NCBI GenBank assembly: GCA_963697675.1
Contig: CAVOOW010000008.1
Coordinates: 62,001 to 126,000 of the forward strand
Direction of reading: 5' to 3'
Length of the DNA stretch: 64,000 nucleotides
Origin: CAVOOW01 sp963697675
GTDB taxonomy: Bacteria > Actinomycetota > Actinomycetes > JACCUZ01
Part shown: positions 36,724 through 46,982 of the stretch, in pieces
Layout of the letters: each line of letters opens with the position of its first letter
Numbering within the stretch: the first letter of the stretch is position 1
Program-made: the position numbers and the translations under genes
The notes under the pieces: generated by a model
What the model saw: only the letters and a program-made list of their open reading frames with translations
Database searches by the model: none
Told to the model about the DNA's origin: nothing

Positions 36724-36762
36724 ACCGGCGCCGGACATCTCCCCCCGAGGTCCGGCGCCGGT
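36724..36762. terminator. strong hairpin after the small ORF
   Basis: ACCGGCGCCGGAC and GTCCGGCGCCGGT form a perfect 13-bp stem with a 13-base loop, upstream of the nitroreductase. It could terminate the small-ORF transcript or act as an attenuator for the next gene. Confidence 0.7.
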
Positions 36763-36858
36763 TCCCTGTCGTTGCGGGACAGGGCGTCGTGGGACAATTC
36801 CTCGACCAACGGTCCGGCCAACCCGGCTCAACGTGGCGTTCTCAACCTTGGAGTTGTT

Positions 36859-37821
36859 GTGCAAGAGCAAGCGGCTCGCGACATCGTCGAGCAGGCAACG
36901 CGGGCACCCTCGATCCACAACACGCAACCGTGGCGATTTGCGATACACGCCGACACGATCGAGTTGTGGACGGACCCGGCACGCGGGCTCAAGGTCCTCG
37001 ACCCGACCGGCCGCGGCCGGCACATCAGCTGCGGCGCAGCGCTCCTGCATGCGCGGGTGGCCGCCGCGGCGGCCGGCTATGACGCAACGGTGACGGTCCT
37101 GCCCGACCCCGCAGAGCCGACCCACCTCGCCGACCTCGAGCTGCACGAGTCGGCCTCGGGTGCTGCCGAGAGTGACCTCGCCGCCGCGATCGCGTCGCGG
37201 CACACGTCCCGAGAGCCGTTCAGCAACGAACCCGTCGCCGCCGACGTCGTCGAAGCGTTGCGGGAGGCCGCGGCCGCCGAGGGCGCGTGGCTGCGCATCA
37301 TCGACACGCCCGATGACGCCACGGCGGTGGCGGTGCTCCTGGCCCACGCCGACGAGGTGCAGGCGAGCGATCCGGCGTACGTGGACGAGCTGCGAAAGTG
37401 GACCCACCGCGGTGACAGCGATGACGGCATCCCTGCCTCGGCGGTCCCCGGGACGGCGCCGGTCGAGCGCGGGTCGAACTACCGGCTGCGTGACTTCGTC
37501 GCGGACCGCGAGCCCGACCCGAGCTCGCCGCACGAGCCGCCACCGGTGGAACGTCCGCTCGTCGCGGTCCTCGGCACGACCGACGACGACGTGCGCTCCT
37601 GGGTCGCAGCCGGGCAGGCTCTGGGGCGGCTGCTGCTCACCGCGACCGCCCACGGCGTGACCGCGTCTCCACTCACCCAGGCGCTCGAGATCCCGGCCAC
37701 GCGTGCGCGGCTGGCCTCCGAGCTCGGGCTTCTCGGGCACCCGCAGATGCTGCTGCGACTCGGCTACGGCGCGGCGGGCGCGCAGACGCCGCGCCGCCCG
37801 ATCGAAGACGTGATCACCTAG
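36859..37821 (+). CDS. Acg-type nitroreductase family protein
   Basis: A 320-residue FMN-binding-fold protein of the Acg (Rv2032-like) group, members of which belong to the DosR regulon in mycobacteria. It shows the nitroreductase opening ATRAPSIHNTQPWRF (about 13-27), the SRHTSREPFSNEP segment, and the second half ending PQMLLRLGYGAAGAQTPRRP. Acg-type proteins bind flavin but are thought to lack nitroreductase activity. The GTG at 36859 follows TTGGAG and gives VQEQAARDIVEQAT. Its stop overlaps the DevS-like stop tail to tail by 8 bases. Confidence 0.88.
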   Translation: MQEQAARDIVEQATRAPSIHNTQPWRFAIHADTIELWTDPARGLKVLDPTGRGRHISCGAALLHARVAAAAAGYDATVTVLPDPAEPTHLADLELHESASGAAESDLAAAIASRHTSREPFSNEPVAADVVEALREAAAAEGAWLRIIDTPDDATAVAVLLAHADEVQASDPAYVDELRKWTHRGDSDDGIPASAVPGTAPVERGSNYRLRDFVADREPDPSSPHEPPPVERPLVAVLGTTDDDVRSWVAAGQALGRLLLTATAHGVTASPLTQALEIPATRARLASELGLLGHPQMLLRLGYGAAGAQTPRRPIEDVIT

Positions 37822-39570
37822 CGGACAGCGGTTTCCCCGGAACGCGCCACACGGCGACCGTGCCGCCCTCGGGACCGGGCTGCACCTCGAACGTCCCACC
37901 GAACGACTCGGCGCGCTCCCGCATGTTGCGCAGGCCACTCTCCCGGGTGCCGGCGGTGATGCCTCGACCGTCGTCGGACACGGTCAGCACGATGTCGTCG
38001 CCTACCTGCAGGAGCACCTGTGCGCTCGTCGCATGCGCGTGCCGGGCAACGTTCGACAGCGTCTCGCGCACGACCGCGAGCAGGTGCGGTCGCAGCTCGG
38101 CGGAGACAAGGCTGTCGACCGGCCCGTCGGTGCGCAGCTGCGGTGTGAACCCGAGCGCGGGTGTGACCACGGCAATGCTGGCGCCGAGCTCCGCGCGTAT
38201 GTCTGTGGACGCCGTCGGCGTCGACAGCTCGAAGATGCTGCGGCGGATGTCCTTGATCGTCTCGTCGATGTCGTCGACCGCGCCCGTGATGCGCTTGGCA
38301 GCGACGTCGTGCAGGTCGGTCAGCCGGGACAGCGTTGTCCAGGACCAGCCCGATCGCGAACAGCCGCTGGATGACCAGGTCGTGCAGGTCACGACCGATG
38401 CGGTCGCGATCCTCGAAGACGGCGAGCCGGCCGCGGTCCTCCTGCGCCTGCGCGAGCTGCAGGGCCAGGGTGGCTTGTTCGGCGTACGAGGCCGGCAGCT
38501 GAAGGTCGGTGTCCTGGTAGAGCTGTTCGCTGTGCTGTGACCAGCCGAACACCAGCACGCCGGCGACCGACGCGGCGCTGCGCATCGGGAGCAACGCAAG
38601 TGACGCGAGCTCCGGCCAGCCGTCCTCGGTCGGGAAGCCGCCCGCCGCGACGCGCCCCTCGCCGAGCGCGTCGTCGACGACGACCGGCTCACCACCGGCG
38701 AGAACCTCGCCGGCGGCTGTCCCGTCGGTGCGCATCGCCAGCGCCGACGAGGCCCTCCGGCGCGGGACCGGACACGACCTCGACCAGCAGCCGGCCGCCC
38801 TCATGGCGCAGCATGACGGCCGCGAGATCTGCGCCGGCAACCGCGCGGCCGCGGTCCGCGACCGCCTGCAGCGCGTCGTCGCGGCTGCCCTCGCCGAGCA
38901 GCACCGCGGTGATGTCTGCGGCCGCCTCCAGCCAGCGTCGCCGCCGCTCACCGTCCTCGTAGAGCCGGGCGTTCTCCACGACGACACTGGCCGCGGCGGC
39001 GAGCGCGACCACGATCTCCTCGTCGTCAGCGGTGAACCCGTCACCGCTCTGCTTCTCCGTCAGATAGAGGTTTCCGAACACCTTGTCGCGGATCCGGATG
39101 GGGACGCCGAGGAAGCTCTTCATCGGTGGATGGTTGGGCGGGAACCCGTAGGACAGGCTGCTCTCGCCGAGGTCGGCCAGCCGCAGCGGCTCGGGCCGGT
39201 CGATGATGGCGCCGAGGATGCCGTGCCCGCGCGGCAGGTCCCCGATCAGGGCGCGCTGCTCGTCGGTGAGACCGTGCGTCACGAACTCGCGCAGGCGACG
39301 GTCGGGACCCGCACCGAGCACACCAAGTGCGCCGTATTGCGCGTCGGCGAGCTGGCAGGCCGCTCGCACGATGCGTTCCAGCACGCTGTCCAGGGACAGG
39401 TCGGCAGCGATGCCGACGACGGCGTCGAGCAGCCCCCGTAGCCGGTCCTGGGTGTCCACGACGTCCTCGACGCGCTGCAGCAGCTCCACCAGGAGCTCGT
39501 CGAGGCGAGCGCGGGAGAGCGGCGTCAGGGCCGCCGACGGACTGGACGGTGTTTGCCGGGAGGGGCTCAC
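37814..39570 (-). CDS. devS: GAF-domain sensor histidine kinase, DevS (DosS)-like (frameshifts near 38333 and 38745)
   Basis: Sensor kinase of about 585 residues. GAF-A (about 45-205) contains YGFPPNHPPMKSFLGVP; the His (H147) matches the haem-ligand His149 of mycobacterial DevS. GAF-B follows, then DRDRIGRDLHDLVIQRLFAIGL with the phosphoacceptor His, and an ATPase domain with VVRETLSNVARHAHA and VSDDGRGI. An extra G near 38745 splits SGPAP from RASSALAMRTDG, and an extra A near 38333 splits LVLD from TLSRLTDLHDV. GTG start. It should phosphorylate the DevR-like regulator in response to oxygen, NO or redox. It follows the GGDEF-EAL gene by about 20 bases. Confidence 0.9.
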
Positions 39571-39589
39571 CTGCGCTCCGTCCTGGGGA

Positions 39590-42526
39590 TCATCGCCATG
39601 TCGGCTCTCGTCTCGGCGAGATGGGCTGCTCCGTCCTCGACACTATCGGCGGGCGCGTCAGTCGAAGCTGCCAGCGGTGCCCCTGCACGACGAGCTGCCC
39701 GAGCTCGGCAGCCGGCATCGGGCGCGCCAGGAAGAAGCCCTGCGCCTGCTGGCACTGCAAGGTTCCTGAGGCTGGCGAGCTGGTCCTGGGTCTCGACGCC
39801 CTCGGCCGTCACCGCGAGACCGAGCGCGTCGGCCATGGCAATGATGGCGGCAACGAGCGCGGAGTCATGGAGGTCGGTGCCGAGTCCGTCGACGAATGCC
39901 CGGTCCACCTTGACGGCGTCGACCGGGAAGCGCTTGAGATAGCTCAGCGACGAATAGCCCGTGCCGAAGTCGTCGATCGCGAGCCGCACACCGAGGGTCT
40001 TGAGGCTCTTCAGGGTCCGGGCGAAGTAGTCGACGTCCTCCATGAACACGCTCTCGGTCAGCTCCAGACAGAGGCTCTCGGCCAGCGCGCCGGTGCGTCC
40101 GAGGACGTCGGCGATCAGGCCGGCGATGTCCGGCGCGAGCATCTGGCGCACCGACAGGTTGACGGCGACGGTCATCGACGGCTGCTCGCGCTGCCAGCCG
40201 ACGAGCTGGCGGCAGGCCTGCTCGAGCACCCAGGCGCCGATCGGGACGATCAGGCCGTTCTCCTCGGCGATCGGGATGAACTCGGCCGGGCTGACCAGGC
40301 CTCGCTCGGGGTGCTGCCATCGAAGCAGCGCCTCCGCACTGACCATCTCACCCGTCGAGAGATCGACGATCGGCTGATAGTGGACCGTGAACTCCTCGCG
40401 CTCGAGCGCCGCGGCGCAGTGCGGAGGCGGTCGCCAGGTGCCGGTCGGCCTTGGCGCGGAGCACGTGGTCGAACAGCTCGATGCGTCCCCGGCCGCGTTC
40501 CTTGGCCAGGTACATCGCGGCGTCGGAGTCACGCAGCAGGGTCTCGGGCGTCGACTCCTCGTCGGCAAGGGCGATGCCGAGGCTGGCGGTGACCTGCAGC
40601 TCCTGGGCCCCGATCTGCAACGGCTGGCTCAGCACGTCGAGCACCCGTCCCGCGATCCGGGTCACCTCGGCATCGGAGACGTCGTCGCACACGACCACGA
40701 ACTCGTCCCCGCCGAACCGCGCCACGGTGTCTCCTGGCCGGATCGCACGCCGCACCCGGTCGGCCACCTGTCTGAGCAGGTCGTCCCCGCACGCATGACC
40801 CAGGGAGTCGTTGACCACCTTGAAGTCATCAAGGTCGAGGAACAGCACTCCGAGCTTCCCGTCGCGCCTGCTCGCAGCCGGCGAGGCCGTGCACCAGGCG
40901 GTCGGTGAGCAGTGTCCGGTTCGGCAGCCCGGTGAGCGAGTCGTGCAGCGCCTGGTGGGCGAGGTCCTGCTCCATCTGCTTGCGCGCGGTGATGTCCGAG
41001 AGCTGGGCGATGAGGTACTGGGGCTCGCCGGCCTCGTCCCGAACAAGGGTGACGTGAGTCGACGCCCACACGACGGAGCCGTCTGGCCGCAGATAGCGAC
41101 GCTCGTCCTCGTAGTTGTCGTGGCCGGCCGCCAGCCTGGCGGGTATCGCTATCCCGGGCTGCATGTCGTCGGGGTGGTTGTAGTCGGTCCACAACCGGCC
41201 GACGAGCAGCTCAGCCGGCCGCCCCAGCAGGACGCAGCACGCCGGGTTGACCCGGGTCGGAAGCCCGTCAAGCCCGAGGATGACCGCACCGACTCCGGCC
41301 TGCTCGAAGACGCCCTCGAACCGGGTCTCGGCTGCCCTGCGCACCTGCTCGGTCTCGACTCGTTCCGTCTCGTCCTGGATGGTGCCCACGAGCTTGAGCA
41401 CCGTGCCGTCGTCGGCAAGCTCAGGCAACGCCCGGACGTGGATCCACCGACCCTCGGAGTCCGGGCGGATGATCCGGAAGGCGACATCCATCGGGACGCC
41501 CCGCTCGGTGGCCGCCGCCCACGCCTGGCCGAACACGTTCCGATCGTCTGGATGCAGCAACGAGAGGAAGAGCTCGGCGTGCTCCTGCAGATCCGGGTCC
41601 AGTCCGAGGACGCGGAAGTGCTCAGCCGAGCGCGTCGTCTCACCCGTCACGACATCGAACTCGAAGCTGCCGAGCCGAGCGATCCGCTGCGCCTCGGCCA
41701 GTCCCCGCTGGCTCGCTTCGAGAGCACGCTGCGCAACCCGGCTCTCGGTGATGTCGTGGGCGATCACCGACAGCCCCACGACCTCACCCGCTTCGTCGGT
41801 CGCACGTGACGCGGTGATGACCACGTCAACGAGGGAACCGTCCTTGCGGCGGCGCGTGCTCTCAAAACGTTCGGCCGGCCCGCCGGCGTTCAGCCGAGCC
41901 CGTACGCCTTCCTGCTCGGGAGCCGCACCCTCGGGCGCAAGGGTCGACAGCGGCCGGCCGATGATCTCCTCGGCCGTATAGCCGAACAGTGCCTCGGCGG
42001 CAGCGTTCCAGCTCGTCACCAACGCCTCGGACGTCGATCCGAAGATGGCGTCGCCCGAGCCGTCGATGATCGCGGAGAGGTGACGTCGAGCCACCTCCGC
42101 CTTCTGCTGCTCCGACCGCAGATCGGCTTCCAGCTGCTTCGCATCGTCGACGTCGGTCGCCGTGCCGACCCACCGCACGACCGCGCCGTCGTCATCGCAG
42201 ATCGGAACGGCGCGAGAGGTGTGCCACCGGTAGACACCGTCATGACGGCGGATCCGGTAGTCGAGGCTCGTCGCCGTCCTGTCGCGAACGGCCCGCTCCC
42301 ACGCGAGGCGGGAACGGTCGACATCGTCCGGGTGCAGCAGGGCGACCCAGTCCCAGCCGTAGTTCGCCTCGGACGGATGGCCCGTGTACGTCGTGCCCAG
42401 GCGGTTGAGGTAGTTGGTCGACCCGTCGGCTGACGCCATCCACACGATGTGCGGGATCGACTCAGCGATCAGCCGGAAATCGGCGTCGCTCATCGAAGAC
42501 CCGTTGGCCGCAGCGGAGCGGGTCAT
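39590..42526 (-). CDS. PAS-GGDEF-EAL cyclic-di-GMP protein (frameshifts near 39770, 40425 and 40877)
   Basis: Large cytoplasmic c-di-GMP protein of about 980 residues: four PAS domains (about residues 15-130, 140-260, 270-390, 395-510), then GGDEF and EAL. The cyclase site reads ARFGGDEFVVV; the phosphodiesterase half keeps SAEALLRWQHP, CLELTES and IDDFGTGYSSLSYLKRFP, so both halves may be active. Extra bases near 40877, 40425 and 39770 break the frame; repair of the last gives QCQQAQGFFLARPM and a TGA at 39590. The unrepaired frame would end at 39567, overlapping the DevS start. ATG at 42526 has GGATGGG upstream. Probably one operon with the DevS-like kinase. Confidence 0.88.
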
Positions 42527-42569
42527 TCGCAGCCCATCCGGTGGCTCATGCCCTCGTCGCCGAAGGCGG

Positions 42570-42588
42570 TCGGCGCCGATGGCGCCGA
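42570..42588. repeat. hairpin upstream of the GGDEF-EAL gene
   Basis: TCGGCGCC-GAT-GGCGCCGA, an 8-bp stem with 3-base loop, 43 bases before the GGDEF-EAL ATG in the divergent gap shared with the alpha/beta hydrolase. Confidence 0.4.
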
Positions 42589-42779
42589 ACGACAAGCCTA
42601 CGCACCGCCCATCCATTGTTCACCGTGCGTGGTTTGCCGGTCGTCATTCTGTCACGGTAACCGCACGTATGGCCGCATTCTGGCCGTTTCCGGTGTCCCG
42701 GTCGGTGGGGATCCTCGGGTTCAATGACCTGCGACACCCCGCGCGTCGTGGGTGGCCCCAGGTCGATGAGGAGAGTGTC

Positions 42780-43541
42780 GTGACGGTTCGGCTCCACCAC
42801 CGGGTGTCGGGAGCGCCCGGGCACCCGACCGTGGTCGTCGGCGGTTCCCTCGGCTCAACCCTGGCCAGCTGGGGACCTGCGATCGCCGCGCTCTCGGTCG
42901 ACTTCCAGGTCATCGCCTACGACCATCGCGGGCACGGCGGCTCACCCGCGCCCGCCGGTCCGTACAGCATCGAGGATCTGGCCCGTGACGTCGTCGGCCT
43001 GCTGGACGAAGAGCAGGTGGACCGGGCGCACGTGGTCGGGCTGTCGCTCGGTGGCATGGTCGCCCAGCAGATCGCCGCGCAGCAGCCGCACCGCTTGGAT
43101 CGCCTCGTCCTGCTCTGCACGTCCGCGCACGCGGACCGGCAACCGTGGACCGAACGGGCGGCCGCGGTGCGCGCCGGCGGCACCGGGGCGATTGCCGACG
43201 CGGCCGTCGGCCGCTGGCTCACCTCCCGCTATCGGCTCGCCCACCCCGAGGTCGCAGCGGGGTTGCGGGAGATGCTCGTCAGCATCGACGACGAAGGCTA
43301 CGCCGCATGTTGTGAGGCGATCGCGGACATGGATCTCCGGCCGGGTCTGTCGCGCATCCAGGCGCCGACTCTCGTCATCGCCGGCGCCGAGGACCCCTCC
43401 ATGCCGCCGGAGCAGATGCGTGCGATGGCCGCAGCGATAGCGGGCTCGCGGTTCGAGGTCGTTCCCGGCGCACACGTGCCCCCGCTCGAGCACCCGGACG
43501 CCGTGACGAGGCTGGTGCTCGAGCACCTCGTGGGTGCCTGA
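42780..43541 (+). CDS. alpha/beta hydrolase, PcaD-like
   Basis: A 253-residue serine hydrolase with the nucleophile in VVGLSLGGM, the oxyanion segment VVVGGSLGSTLASW near the start, Asp in VIAGAEDPSMPP and the catalytic His in PGAHVPPLEHPD. The segments IAYDHRGHGGSP and the CTSAHADRQPWTERA cap resemble 3-oxoadipate enol-lactonase (PcaD), but no other beta-ketoadipate gene is near, so the substrate is open. GTG start after GAGGAGA. It converges on the PaaN-like dehydrogenase with 9 bases between stops. Confidence 0.8.
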   Translation: MTVRLHHRVSGAPGHPTVVVGGSLGSTLASWGPAIAALSVDFQVIAYDHRGHGGSPAPAGPYSIEDLARDVVGLLDEEQVDRAHVVGLSLGGMVAQQIAAQQPHRLDRLVLLCTSAHADRQPWTERAAAVRAGGTGAIADAAVGRWLTSRYRLAHPEVAAGLREMLVSIDDEGYAACCEAIADMDLRPGLSRIQAPTLVIAGAEDPSMPPEQMRAMAAAIAGSRFEVVPGAHVPPLEHPDAVTRLVLEHLVGA

Positions 43542-43550
43542 CGTAGACCG

Positions 43551-45116
43551 TCAGCGCGTGGGATAGAGCGAGTAGTCGGGGAAGTTCCCGAACAGCCGCT
43601 CCGCGTCGCCTTCCGGTCCCATCGTCACCGCCTGGACGAGCAGGTCGCCGCCGACGAACGCGCCCTTCCACGACTCACCGAGACCGCCGAAGACCTCCTC
43701 GCGGTCACCGCGGCTGCGCGGCTTGTTGACGCCGACCTTGAAGGCCTGCAGCTGCCCGCTGACCCGGGTCGCGAAGTCGTCGTTGTCGGTGGCCAGGCTG
43801 GCGACCAGGCAGCCGTTGCTCACGTTCATGGCGGACAGGAACTCCGCCTCCGTGTCCACGCAGACCACGGAGTCCAGCGGGCCGAACGGTTCGGCCTGGT
43901 GCAACGACCAGTGCGCGGGCGGCTCGAGCACGCACGCAGGCGCGGCATAGGCCGACGTGTCCTGACCGTCCACGAAGCGGCCGTCGCCGACCGAGCCGCG
44001 GTGCAGCGGCAGCCCACGGCCGCGCAGCGCCTCGTCGAACTGCTCGGTCAGCTCGCTCGCCTTGCGGGCATGGATGACCGGCCCGAAGTCCAGCTCCGGC
44101 AACGGGTCAGCGGGGTCGGCGACCGCCAGCGGGTGGCCGAAACGGATGTCCTCGATCACCGGCAGGTAGTGCTCGAGGAAGGCAGGCAGCAGCCGGCGCT
44201 GCACGACGTAGCGCGGATAGGCCGTGCACCGCTGCTTGGCGTACTCGAAACCCTTGCGCACGTGCTGGGCGAGCAGGCCCCACTGGTTGAACTCCCAGAT
44301 GCCCCACGCGTTGAGACCCTCCTGCTCGAGGAAGTGCCGACGTTTCGTGTCGGCCAGCGTCGTGGCAGCGGCGCGGCCGTTCGATCGGCCACCCACGAAG
44401 GCCAGCGCCCCGATGCCTTCGCTGCTGATCAGCGCCTCGCCGAGCTTGCTCCCGACTCCCGACAGGAGCGTGACCGGCAGCCCGGCGCGGGCCATGAACG
44501 CATGAGCAAGGGTCAAGCAGTGGAATCCACCCTGACTCGGGGTCTTCGCGATGACCCCGTTGCCGGCCAGGGCCTGCACGAGCTCGGCGTGCACCTGCAC
44601 GCTCATCGGATAGTTCCAGCTCGCGATGTTCGACACCGGTCCCGGCAGCGGCGTGCGCTCATCGCCGGAGCCATCCGCGAGCTGGCGCTCGATCTCCTCC
44701 ACGTACCAGCGGACACCGTCGAGGGCCCGGTCCACGTCGGCGCAGGCCAGCCGCCACGGCTTGCCGATCTCCCACACCAGCAGCATGGCCAACAGGTCGC
44801 GGTGCTGCGACATCTCGTCGACGGCGCGCGTCACCCGCTCCCGGCGCTCGTCCAGGTCGACCTTGCTCCAGTCGTCATGTGCCTGCCGAGCGTCCCGAAC
44901 AGCCTGCTCGGCCGTCGCCCGGTCCACCCGCGGTGGGCCCTGGATCGGCGACCCGTCGACGGGGGTCACATGGTCGCCGGGTCGGCCGACCCGCGCCCAG
45001 TCGCCGCCGATCAGGTTCAGGATGCGGTCCGGCTCGAACGCCTCCGGCGCCACCGACACGCACCGGGCGTAGGTCTCTGCCCACGAGGTGCCGGGCTTGA
45101 GGTGATAGCTGGTCAC
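43551..45116 (-). CDS. aldehyde dehydrogenase family protein, PaaN-like
   Basis: A 521-residue ALDH-superfamily enzyme. NAD-binding and catalytic parts: PVSNIASWNYPMSVQVHAELV near 160, SGVGSKLGEALISSEGIGALAFVGG near 240, the Glu in FLEQEGLNAWGIW, the nucleophile Cys in YAKQRCTAYPRYVVQ, and EPFGPLDSVVCVD near the end. The nearest group is the PaaN-type/semialdehyde dehydrogenases of actinobacteria. GTG start. It lies 10 bases downstream of aroQ and near ccrA on the same strand, suggesting a role in an acyl-CoA or semialdehyde step; substrate unknown. Confidence 0.8.
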   Translation of the reverse strand: MTSYHLKPGTSWAETYARCVSVAPEAFEPDRILNLIGGDWARVGRPGDHVTPVDGSPIQGPPRVDRATAEQAVRDARQAHDDWSKVDLDERRERVTRAVDEMSQHRDLLAMLLVWEIGKPWRLACADVDRALDGVRWYVEEIERQLADGSGDERTPLPGPVSNIASWNYPMSVQVHAELVQALAGNGVIAKTPSQGGFHCLTLAHAFMARAGLPVTLLSGVGSKLGEALISSEGIGALAFVGGRSNGRAAATTLADTKRRHFLEQEGLNAWGIWEFNQWGLLAQHVRKGFEYAKQRCTAYPRYVVQRRLLPAFLEHYLPVIEDIRFGHPLAVADPADPLPELDFGPVIHARKASELTEQFDEALRGRGLPLHRGSVGDGRFVDGQDTSAYAAPACVLEPPAHWSLHQAEPFGPLDSVVCVDTEAEFLSAMNVSNGCLVASLATDNDDFATRVSGQLQAFKVGVNKPRSRGDREEVFGGLGESWKGAFVGGDLLVQAVTMGPEGDAERLFGNFPDYSLYPTR

Positions 45117-45126
45117 GGAGACTCCC

Positions 45127-45582
45127 TTACCGCGATTGGGAAAGCTGGTGCATCCCTTCGATGGCCAGCACGTAGCCATGGACGCCGAAGCCGATGACGA
45201 TGCCGGCAGCGGCCGGTGAGACGTACGAACGGTGGCGGAAGTCCTCTCGCGCGTACACGTTCGAGATGTGGACCTCGATGACCGGCGCCGCCGCAGCCTT
45301 GATCGCGTCATGCAGCGCGATCGAGGTGTGCGTGAACGCCCCTGGGTTGAGCACCACACCGTCCAGCTCGCCCGATGCGCAGCGCGGTCCGGCGGCGTGG
45401 ATCCAGTCGATGAGCTCACCCTCGTGGTTGGACTGCCGGAACTCGATGTCGATGCCGAGGCGCGCGCCCGCCGCTCGGCACAGTGCCTCGACGTCCGAGA
45501 GCGTCGCGGTGCCATAGACCTCCGGCTCGCGCTGACCGAGCAGGTTCAGGTTGGGGCCGTTGAGGATGAGCATGGTGGTCAT
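45127..45582 (-). CDS. aroQ: 3-dehydroquinate dehydratase, type II
   Basis: A 151-residue dodecameric dehydratase of the shikimate pathway. Motifs are LILNGPNLNLLGQREPEVYG (active-site Arg/Tyr loop), the lid, EFRQSNHEGELIDWIHAA, LNPGAFTHTSIALHDAI and EVHISNVYAREDFRHRS. Length and all catalytic residues fit. Located between ccrA and the PaaN-like gene, 7 bases after the former. The next shikimate gene, aroE, is on the other side of ccrA. Confidence 0.95.
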   Translation of the reverse strand: MTTMLILNGPNLNLLGQREPEVYGTATLSDVEALCRAAGARLGIDIEFRQSNHEGELIDWIHAAGPRCASGELDGVVLNPGAFTHTSIALHDAIKAAAAPVIEVHISNVYAREDFRHRSYVSPAAAGIVIGFGVHGYVLAIEGMHQLSQSR

Positions 45583-45589
45583 GAGCGCC

Positions 45590-46937
45590 TCACTCGTCGC
45601 GGAACCGGTTGATGTCGCTCTCGTGCAGGGCGCGCAGCTCGTGGTTGCGGATCCCGAGGCCGTCGTTGGGGGCGAGGCAGAGGACGCCGACCTTGCCCTG
45701 GTGGGTGTTGCGATGCACGTCGTACGTCGCCTGGGCTGCTCGTTCGAGGGGGTAGGTCCGCGACAGCGTCGGGTGGATCTTGCCGCGGACGATCAGCCGG
45801 TTGGCCTCCCACGCCTCGCGGTAGTTGGCGAAGTGCGAGCCGATGATCCGCTTGAGGTTCATCCAGAGATAGCGGTTGTCGTACTCGTGCAGGAAGCCGC
45901 TCGTCGACGCGCAGGTGACGATGGTGCCGCCGCGACGGGCGACATAGACACTGGCGCCGAAGGTCTCGCGGCCGGGGTGCTCGAACACGATGTCGGCGTC
46001 GTCGCCACCAGTGCAGCTCCCGGATCGCCTTGCCGAGTCGCTGCCACTCCTTGGGATCCTGGGTCTGCTCGTCCTTCCAGAACTTGTAGCCCTCGCCCGT
46101 TCCTGCCGACCGGTCGATGATCAGCTCGGCGCCCATCGCCCGGCAGATGTCGGCCTTCTCCGGGCTGGACACCACGCAGACGGGCGTCGCTCCCCCGTTG
46201 ACCGCGAACTGGGTGGCGTAGGACCCCAGCCCGCCCGAGGCGCCCCAGATCAGCACCGTGTCGCCCTGCTTCATGCCGGCCCCGTTGCGGGAGACGAGCT
46301 GCCGGTAGGCCGTCGAGTTGACCAGCCCCGGACTGGCCGCCTCCTCCCACGTCAGGTGCGCCGCCTTGTGCATCAGCTGGTTGGACTTGACCAGGGCGAG
46401 CTCGGCGAGACCGCCGAAGTTGGTCTCGAAGCCCCAGATCCGCTGCTCCGGGTCCAGCATCGTGTCGTTGTGCCCGTCGGGGCTCTCCAGCTCGACCGAC
46501 AGGCAGTGCGCGACGACCTCGTCGCCGGGTTTCCAGACGTGCACGCCCGGTCCGGTGCGCAGCACGACTCCGGCCAGGTCCGAACCCAGCACGTGATAGG
46601 GCAGGTCGTGGCGCTGTGACAGCGGGCTCATCCGGCCATAGCGCTTGAGGAAGCTGAACGTCGAGACCGGCTCGAAGATCGAGGACCACACGGTGTTGTA
46701 GTTGATCGCGCTGGCCATCACCGCGATCAGCGCCTCACCCGGACCCAGCTCGGGAGTCGCGACGTCCTCGACGTGCAGGCTCTTCCGCGGGTCCTTGTCC
46801 CGGGTCGCCAGCCCGGCGAACATCTCCTGCTCGTCCTCGTGCACCGTCACCGCGCGGTAGTGCTCGGGCACGGGCAGGTCCGCGAACGCCTCCGGCGGAG
46901 TGTCCTCCGCCAGAATCGCGTCGAGGATGGCTTTCAT
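45590..46937 (-). CDS. ccrA: crotonyl-CoA carboxylase/reductase (frameshift near 46008)
   Basis: Medium-chain dehydrogenase/reductase fold, about 449 residues, catalysing NADPH-dependent reductive carboxylation of crotonyl-CoA to ethylmalonyl-CoA. The opening MKAILDAILAEDTPPEAFADLPVPEHYRA and HVLGSDLAGVV, VLIWGASGGLGSYATQFAVNGGA, and the C-terminal VFEHPGRETFGASVYVARRGG and NLKRIIGSHFANYREAWEAN match Ccr. An extra C near 46008 splits AIREL from TGGDDADIVFEHPG. Ethylmalonyl-CoA is used in acetate/C2 assimilation and polyketide precursor supply; acetyl phosphate from phosphoketolase could feed it. No other ethylmalonyl pathway gene is in the window. Confidence 0.92.
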
Positions 46938-46982
46938 GCGGTCTCCTGTCAGGCTCGCCCGAGACCACAAGCCTGTCAGAGG

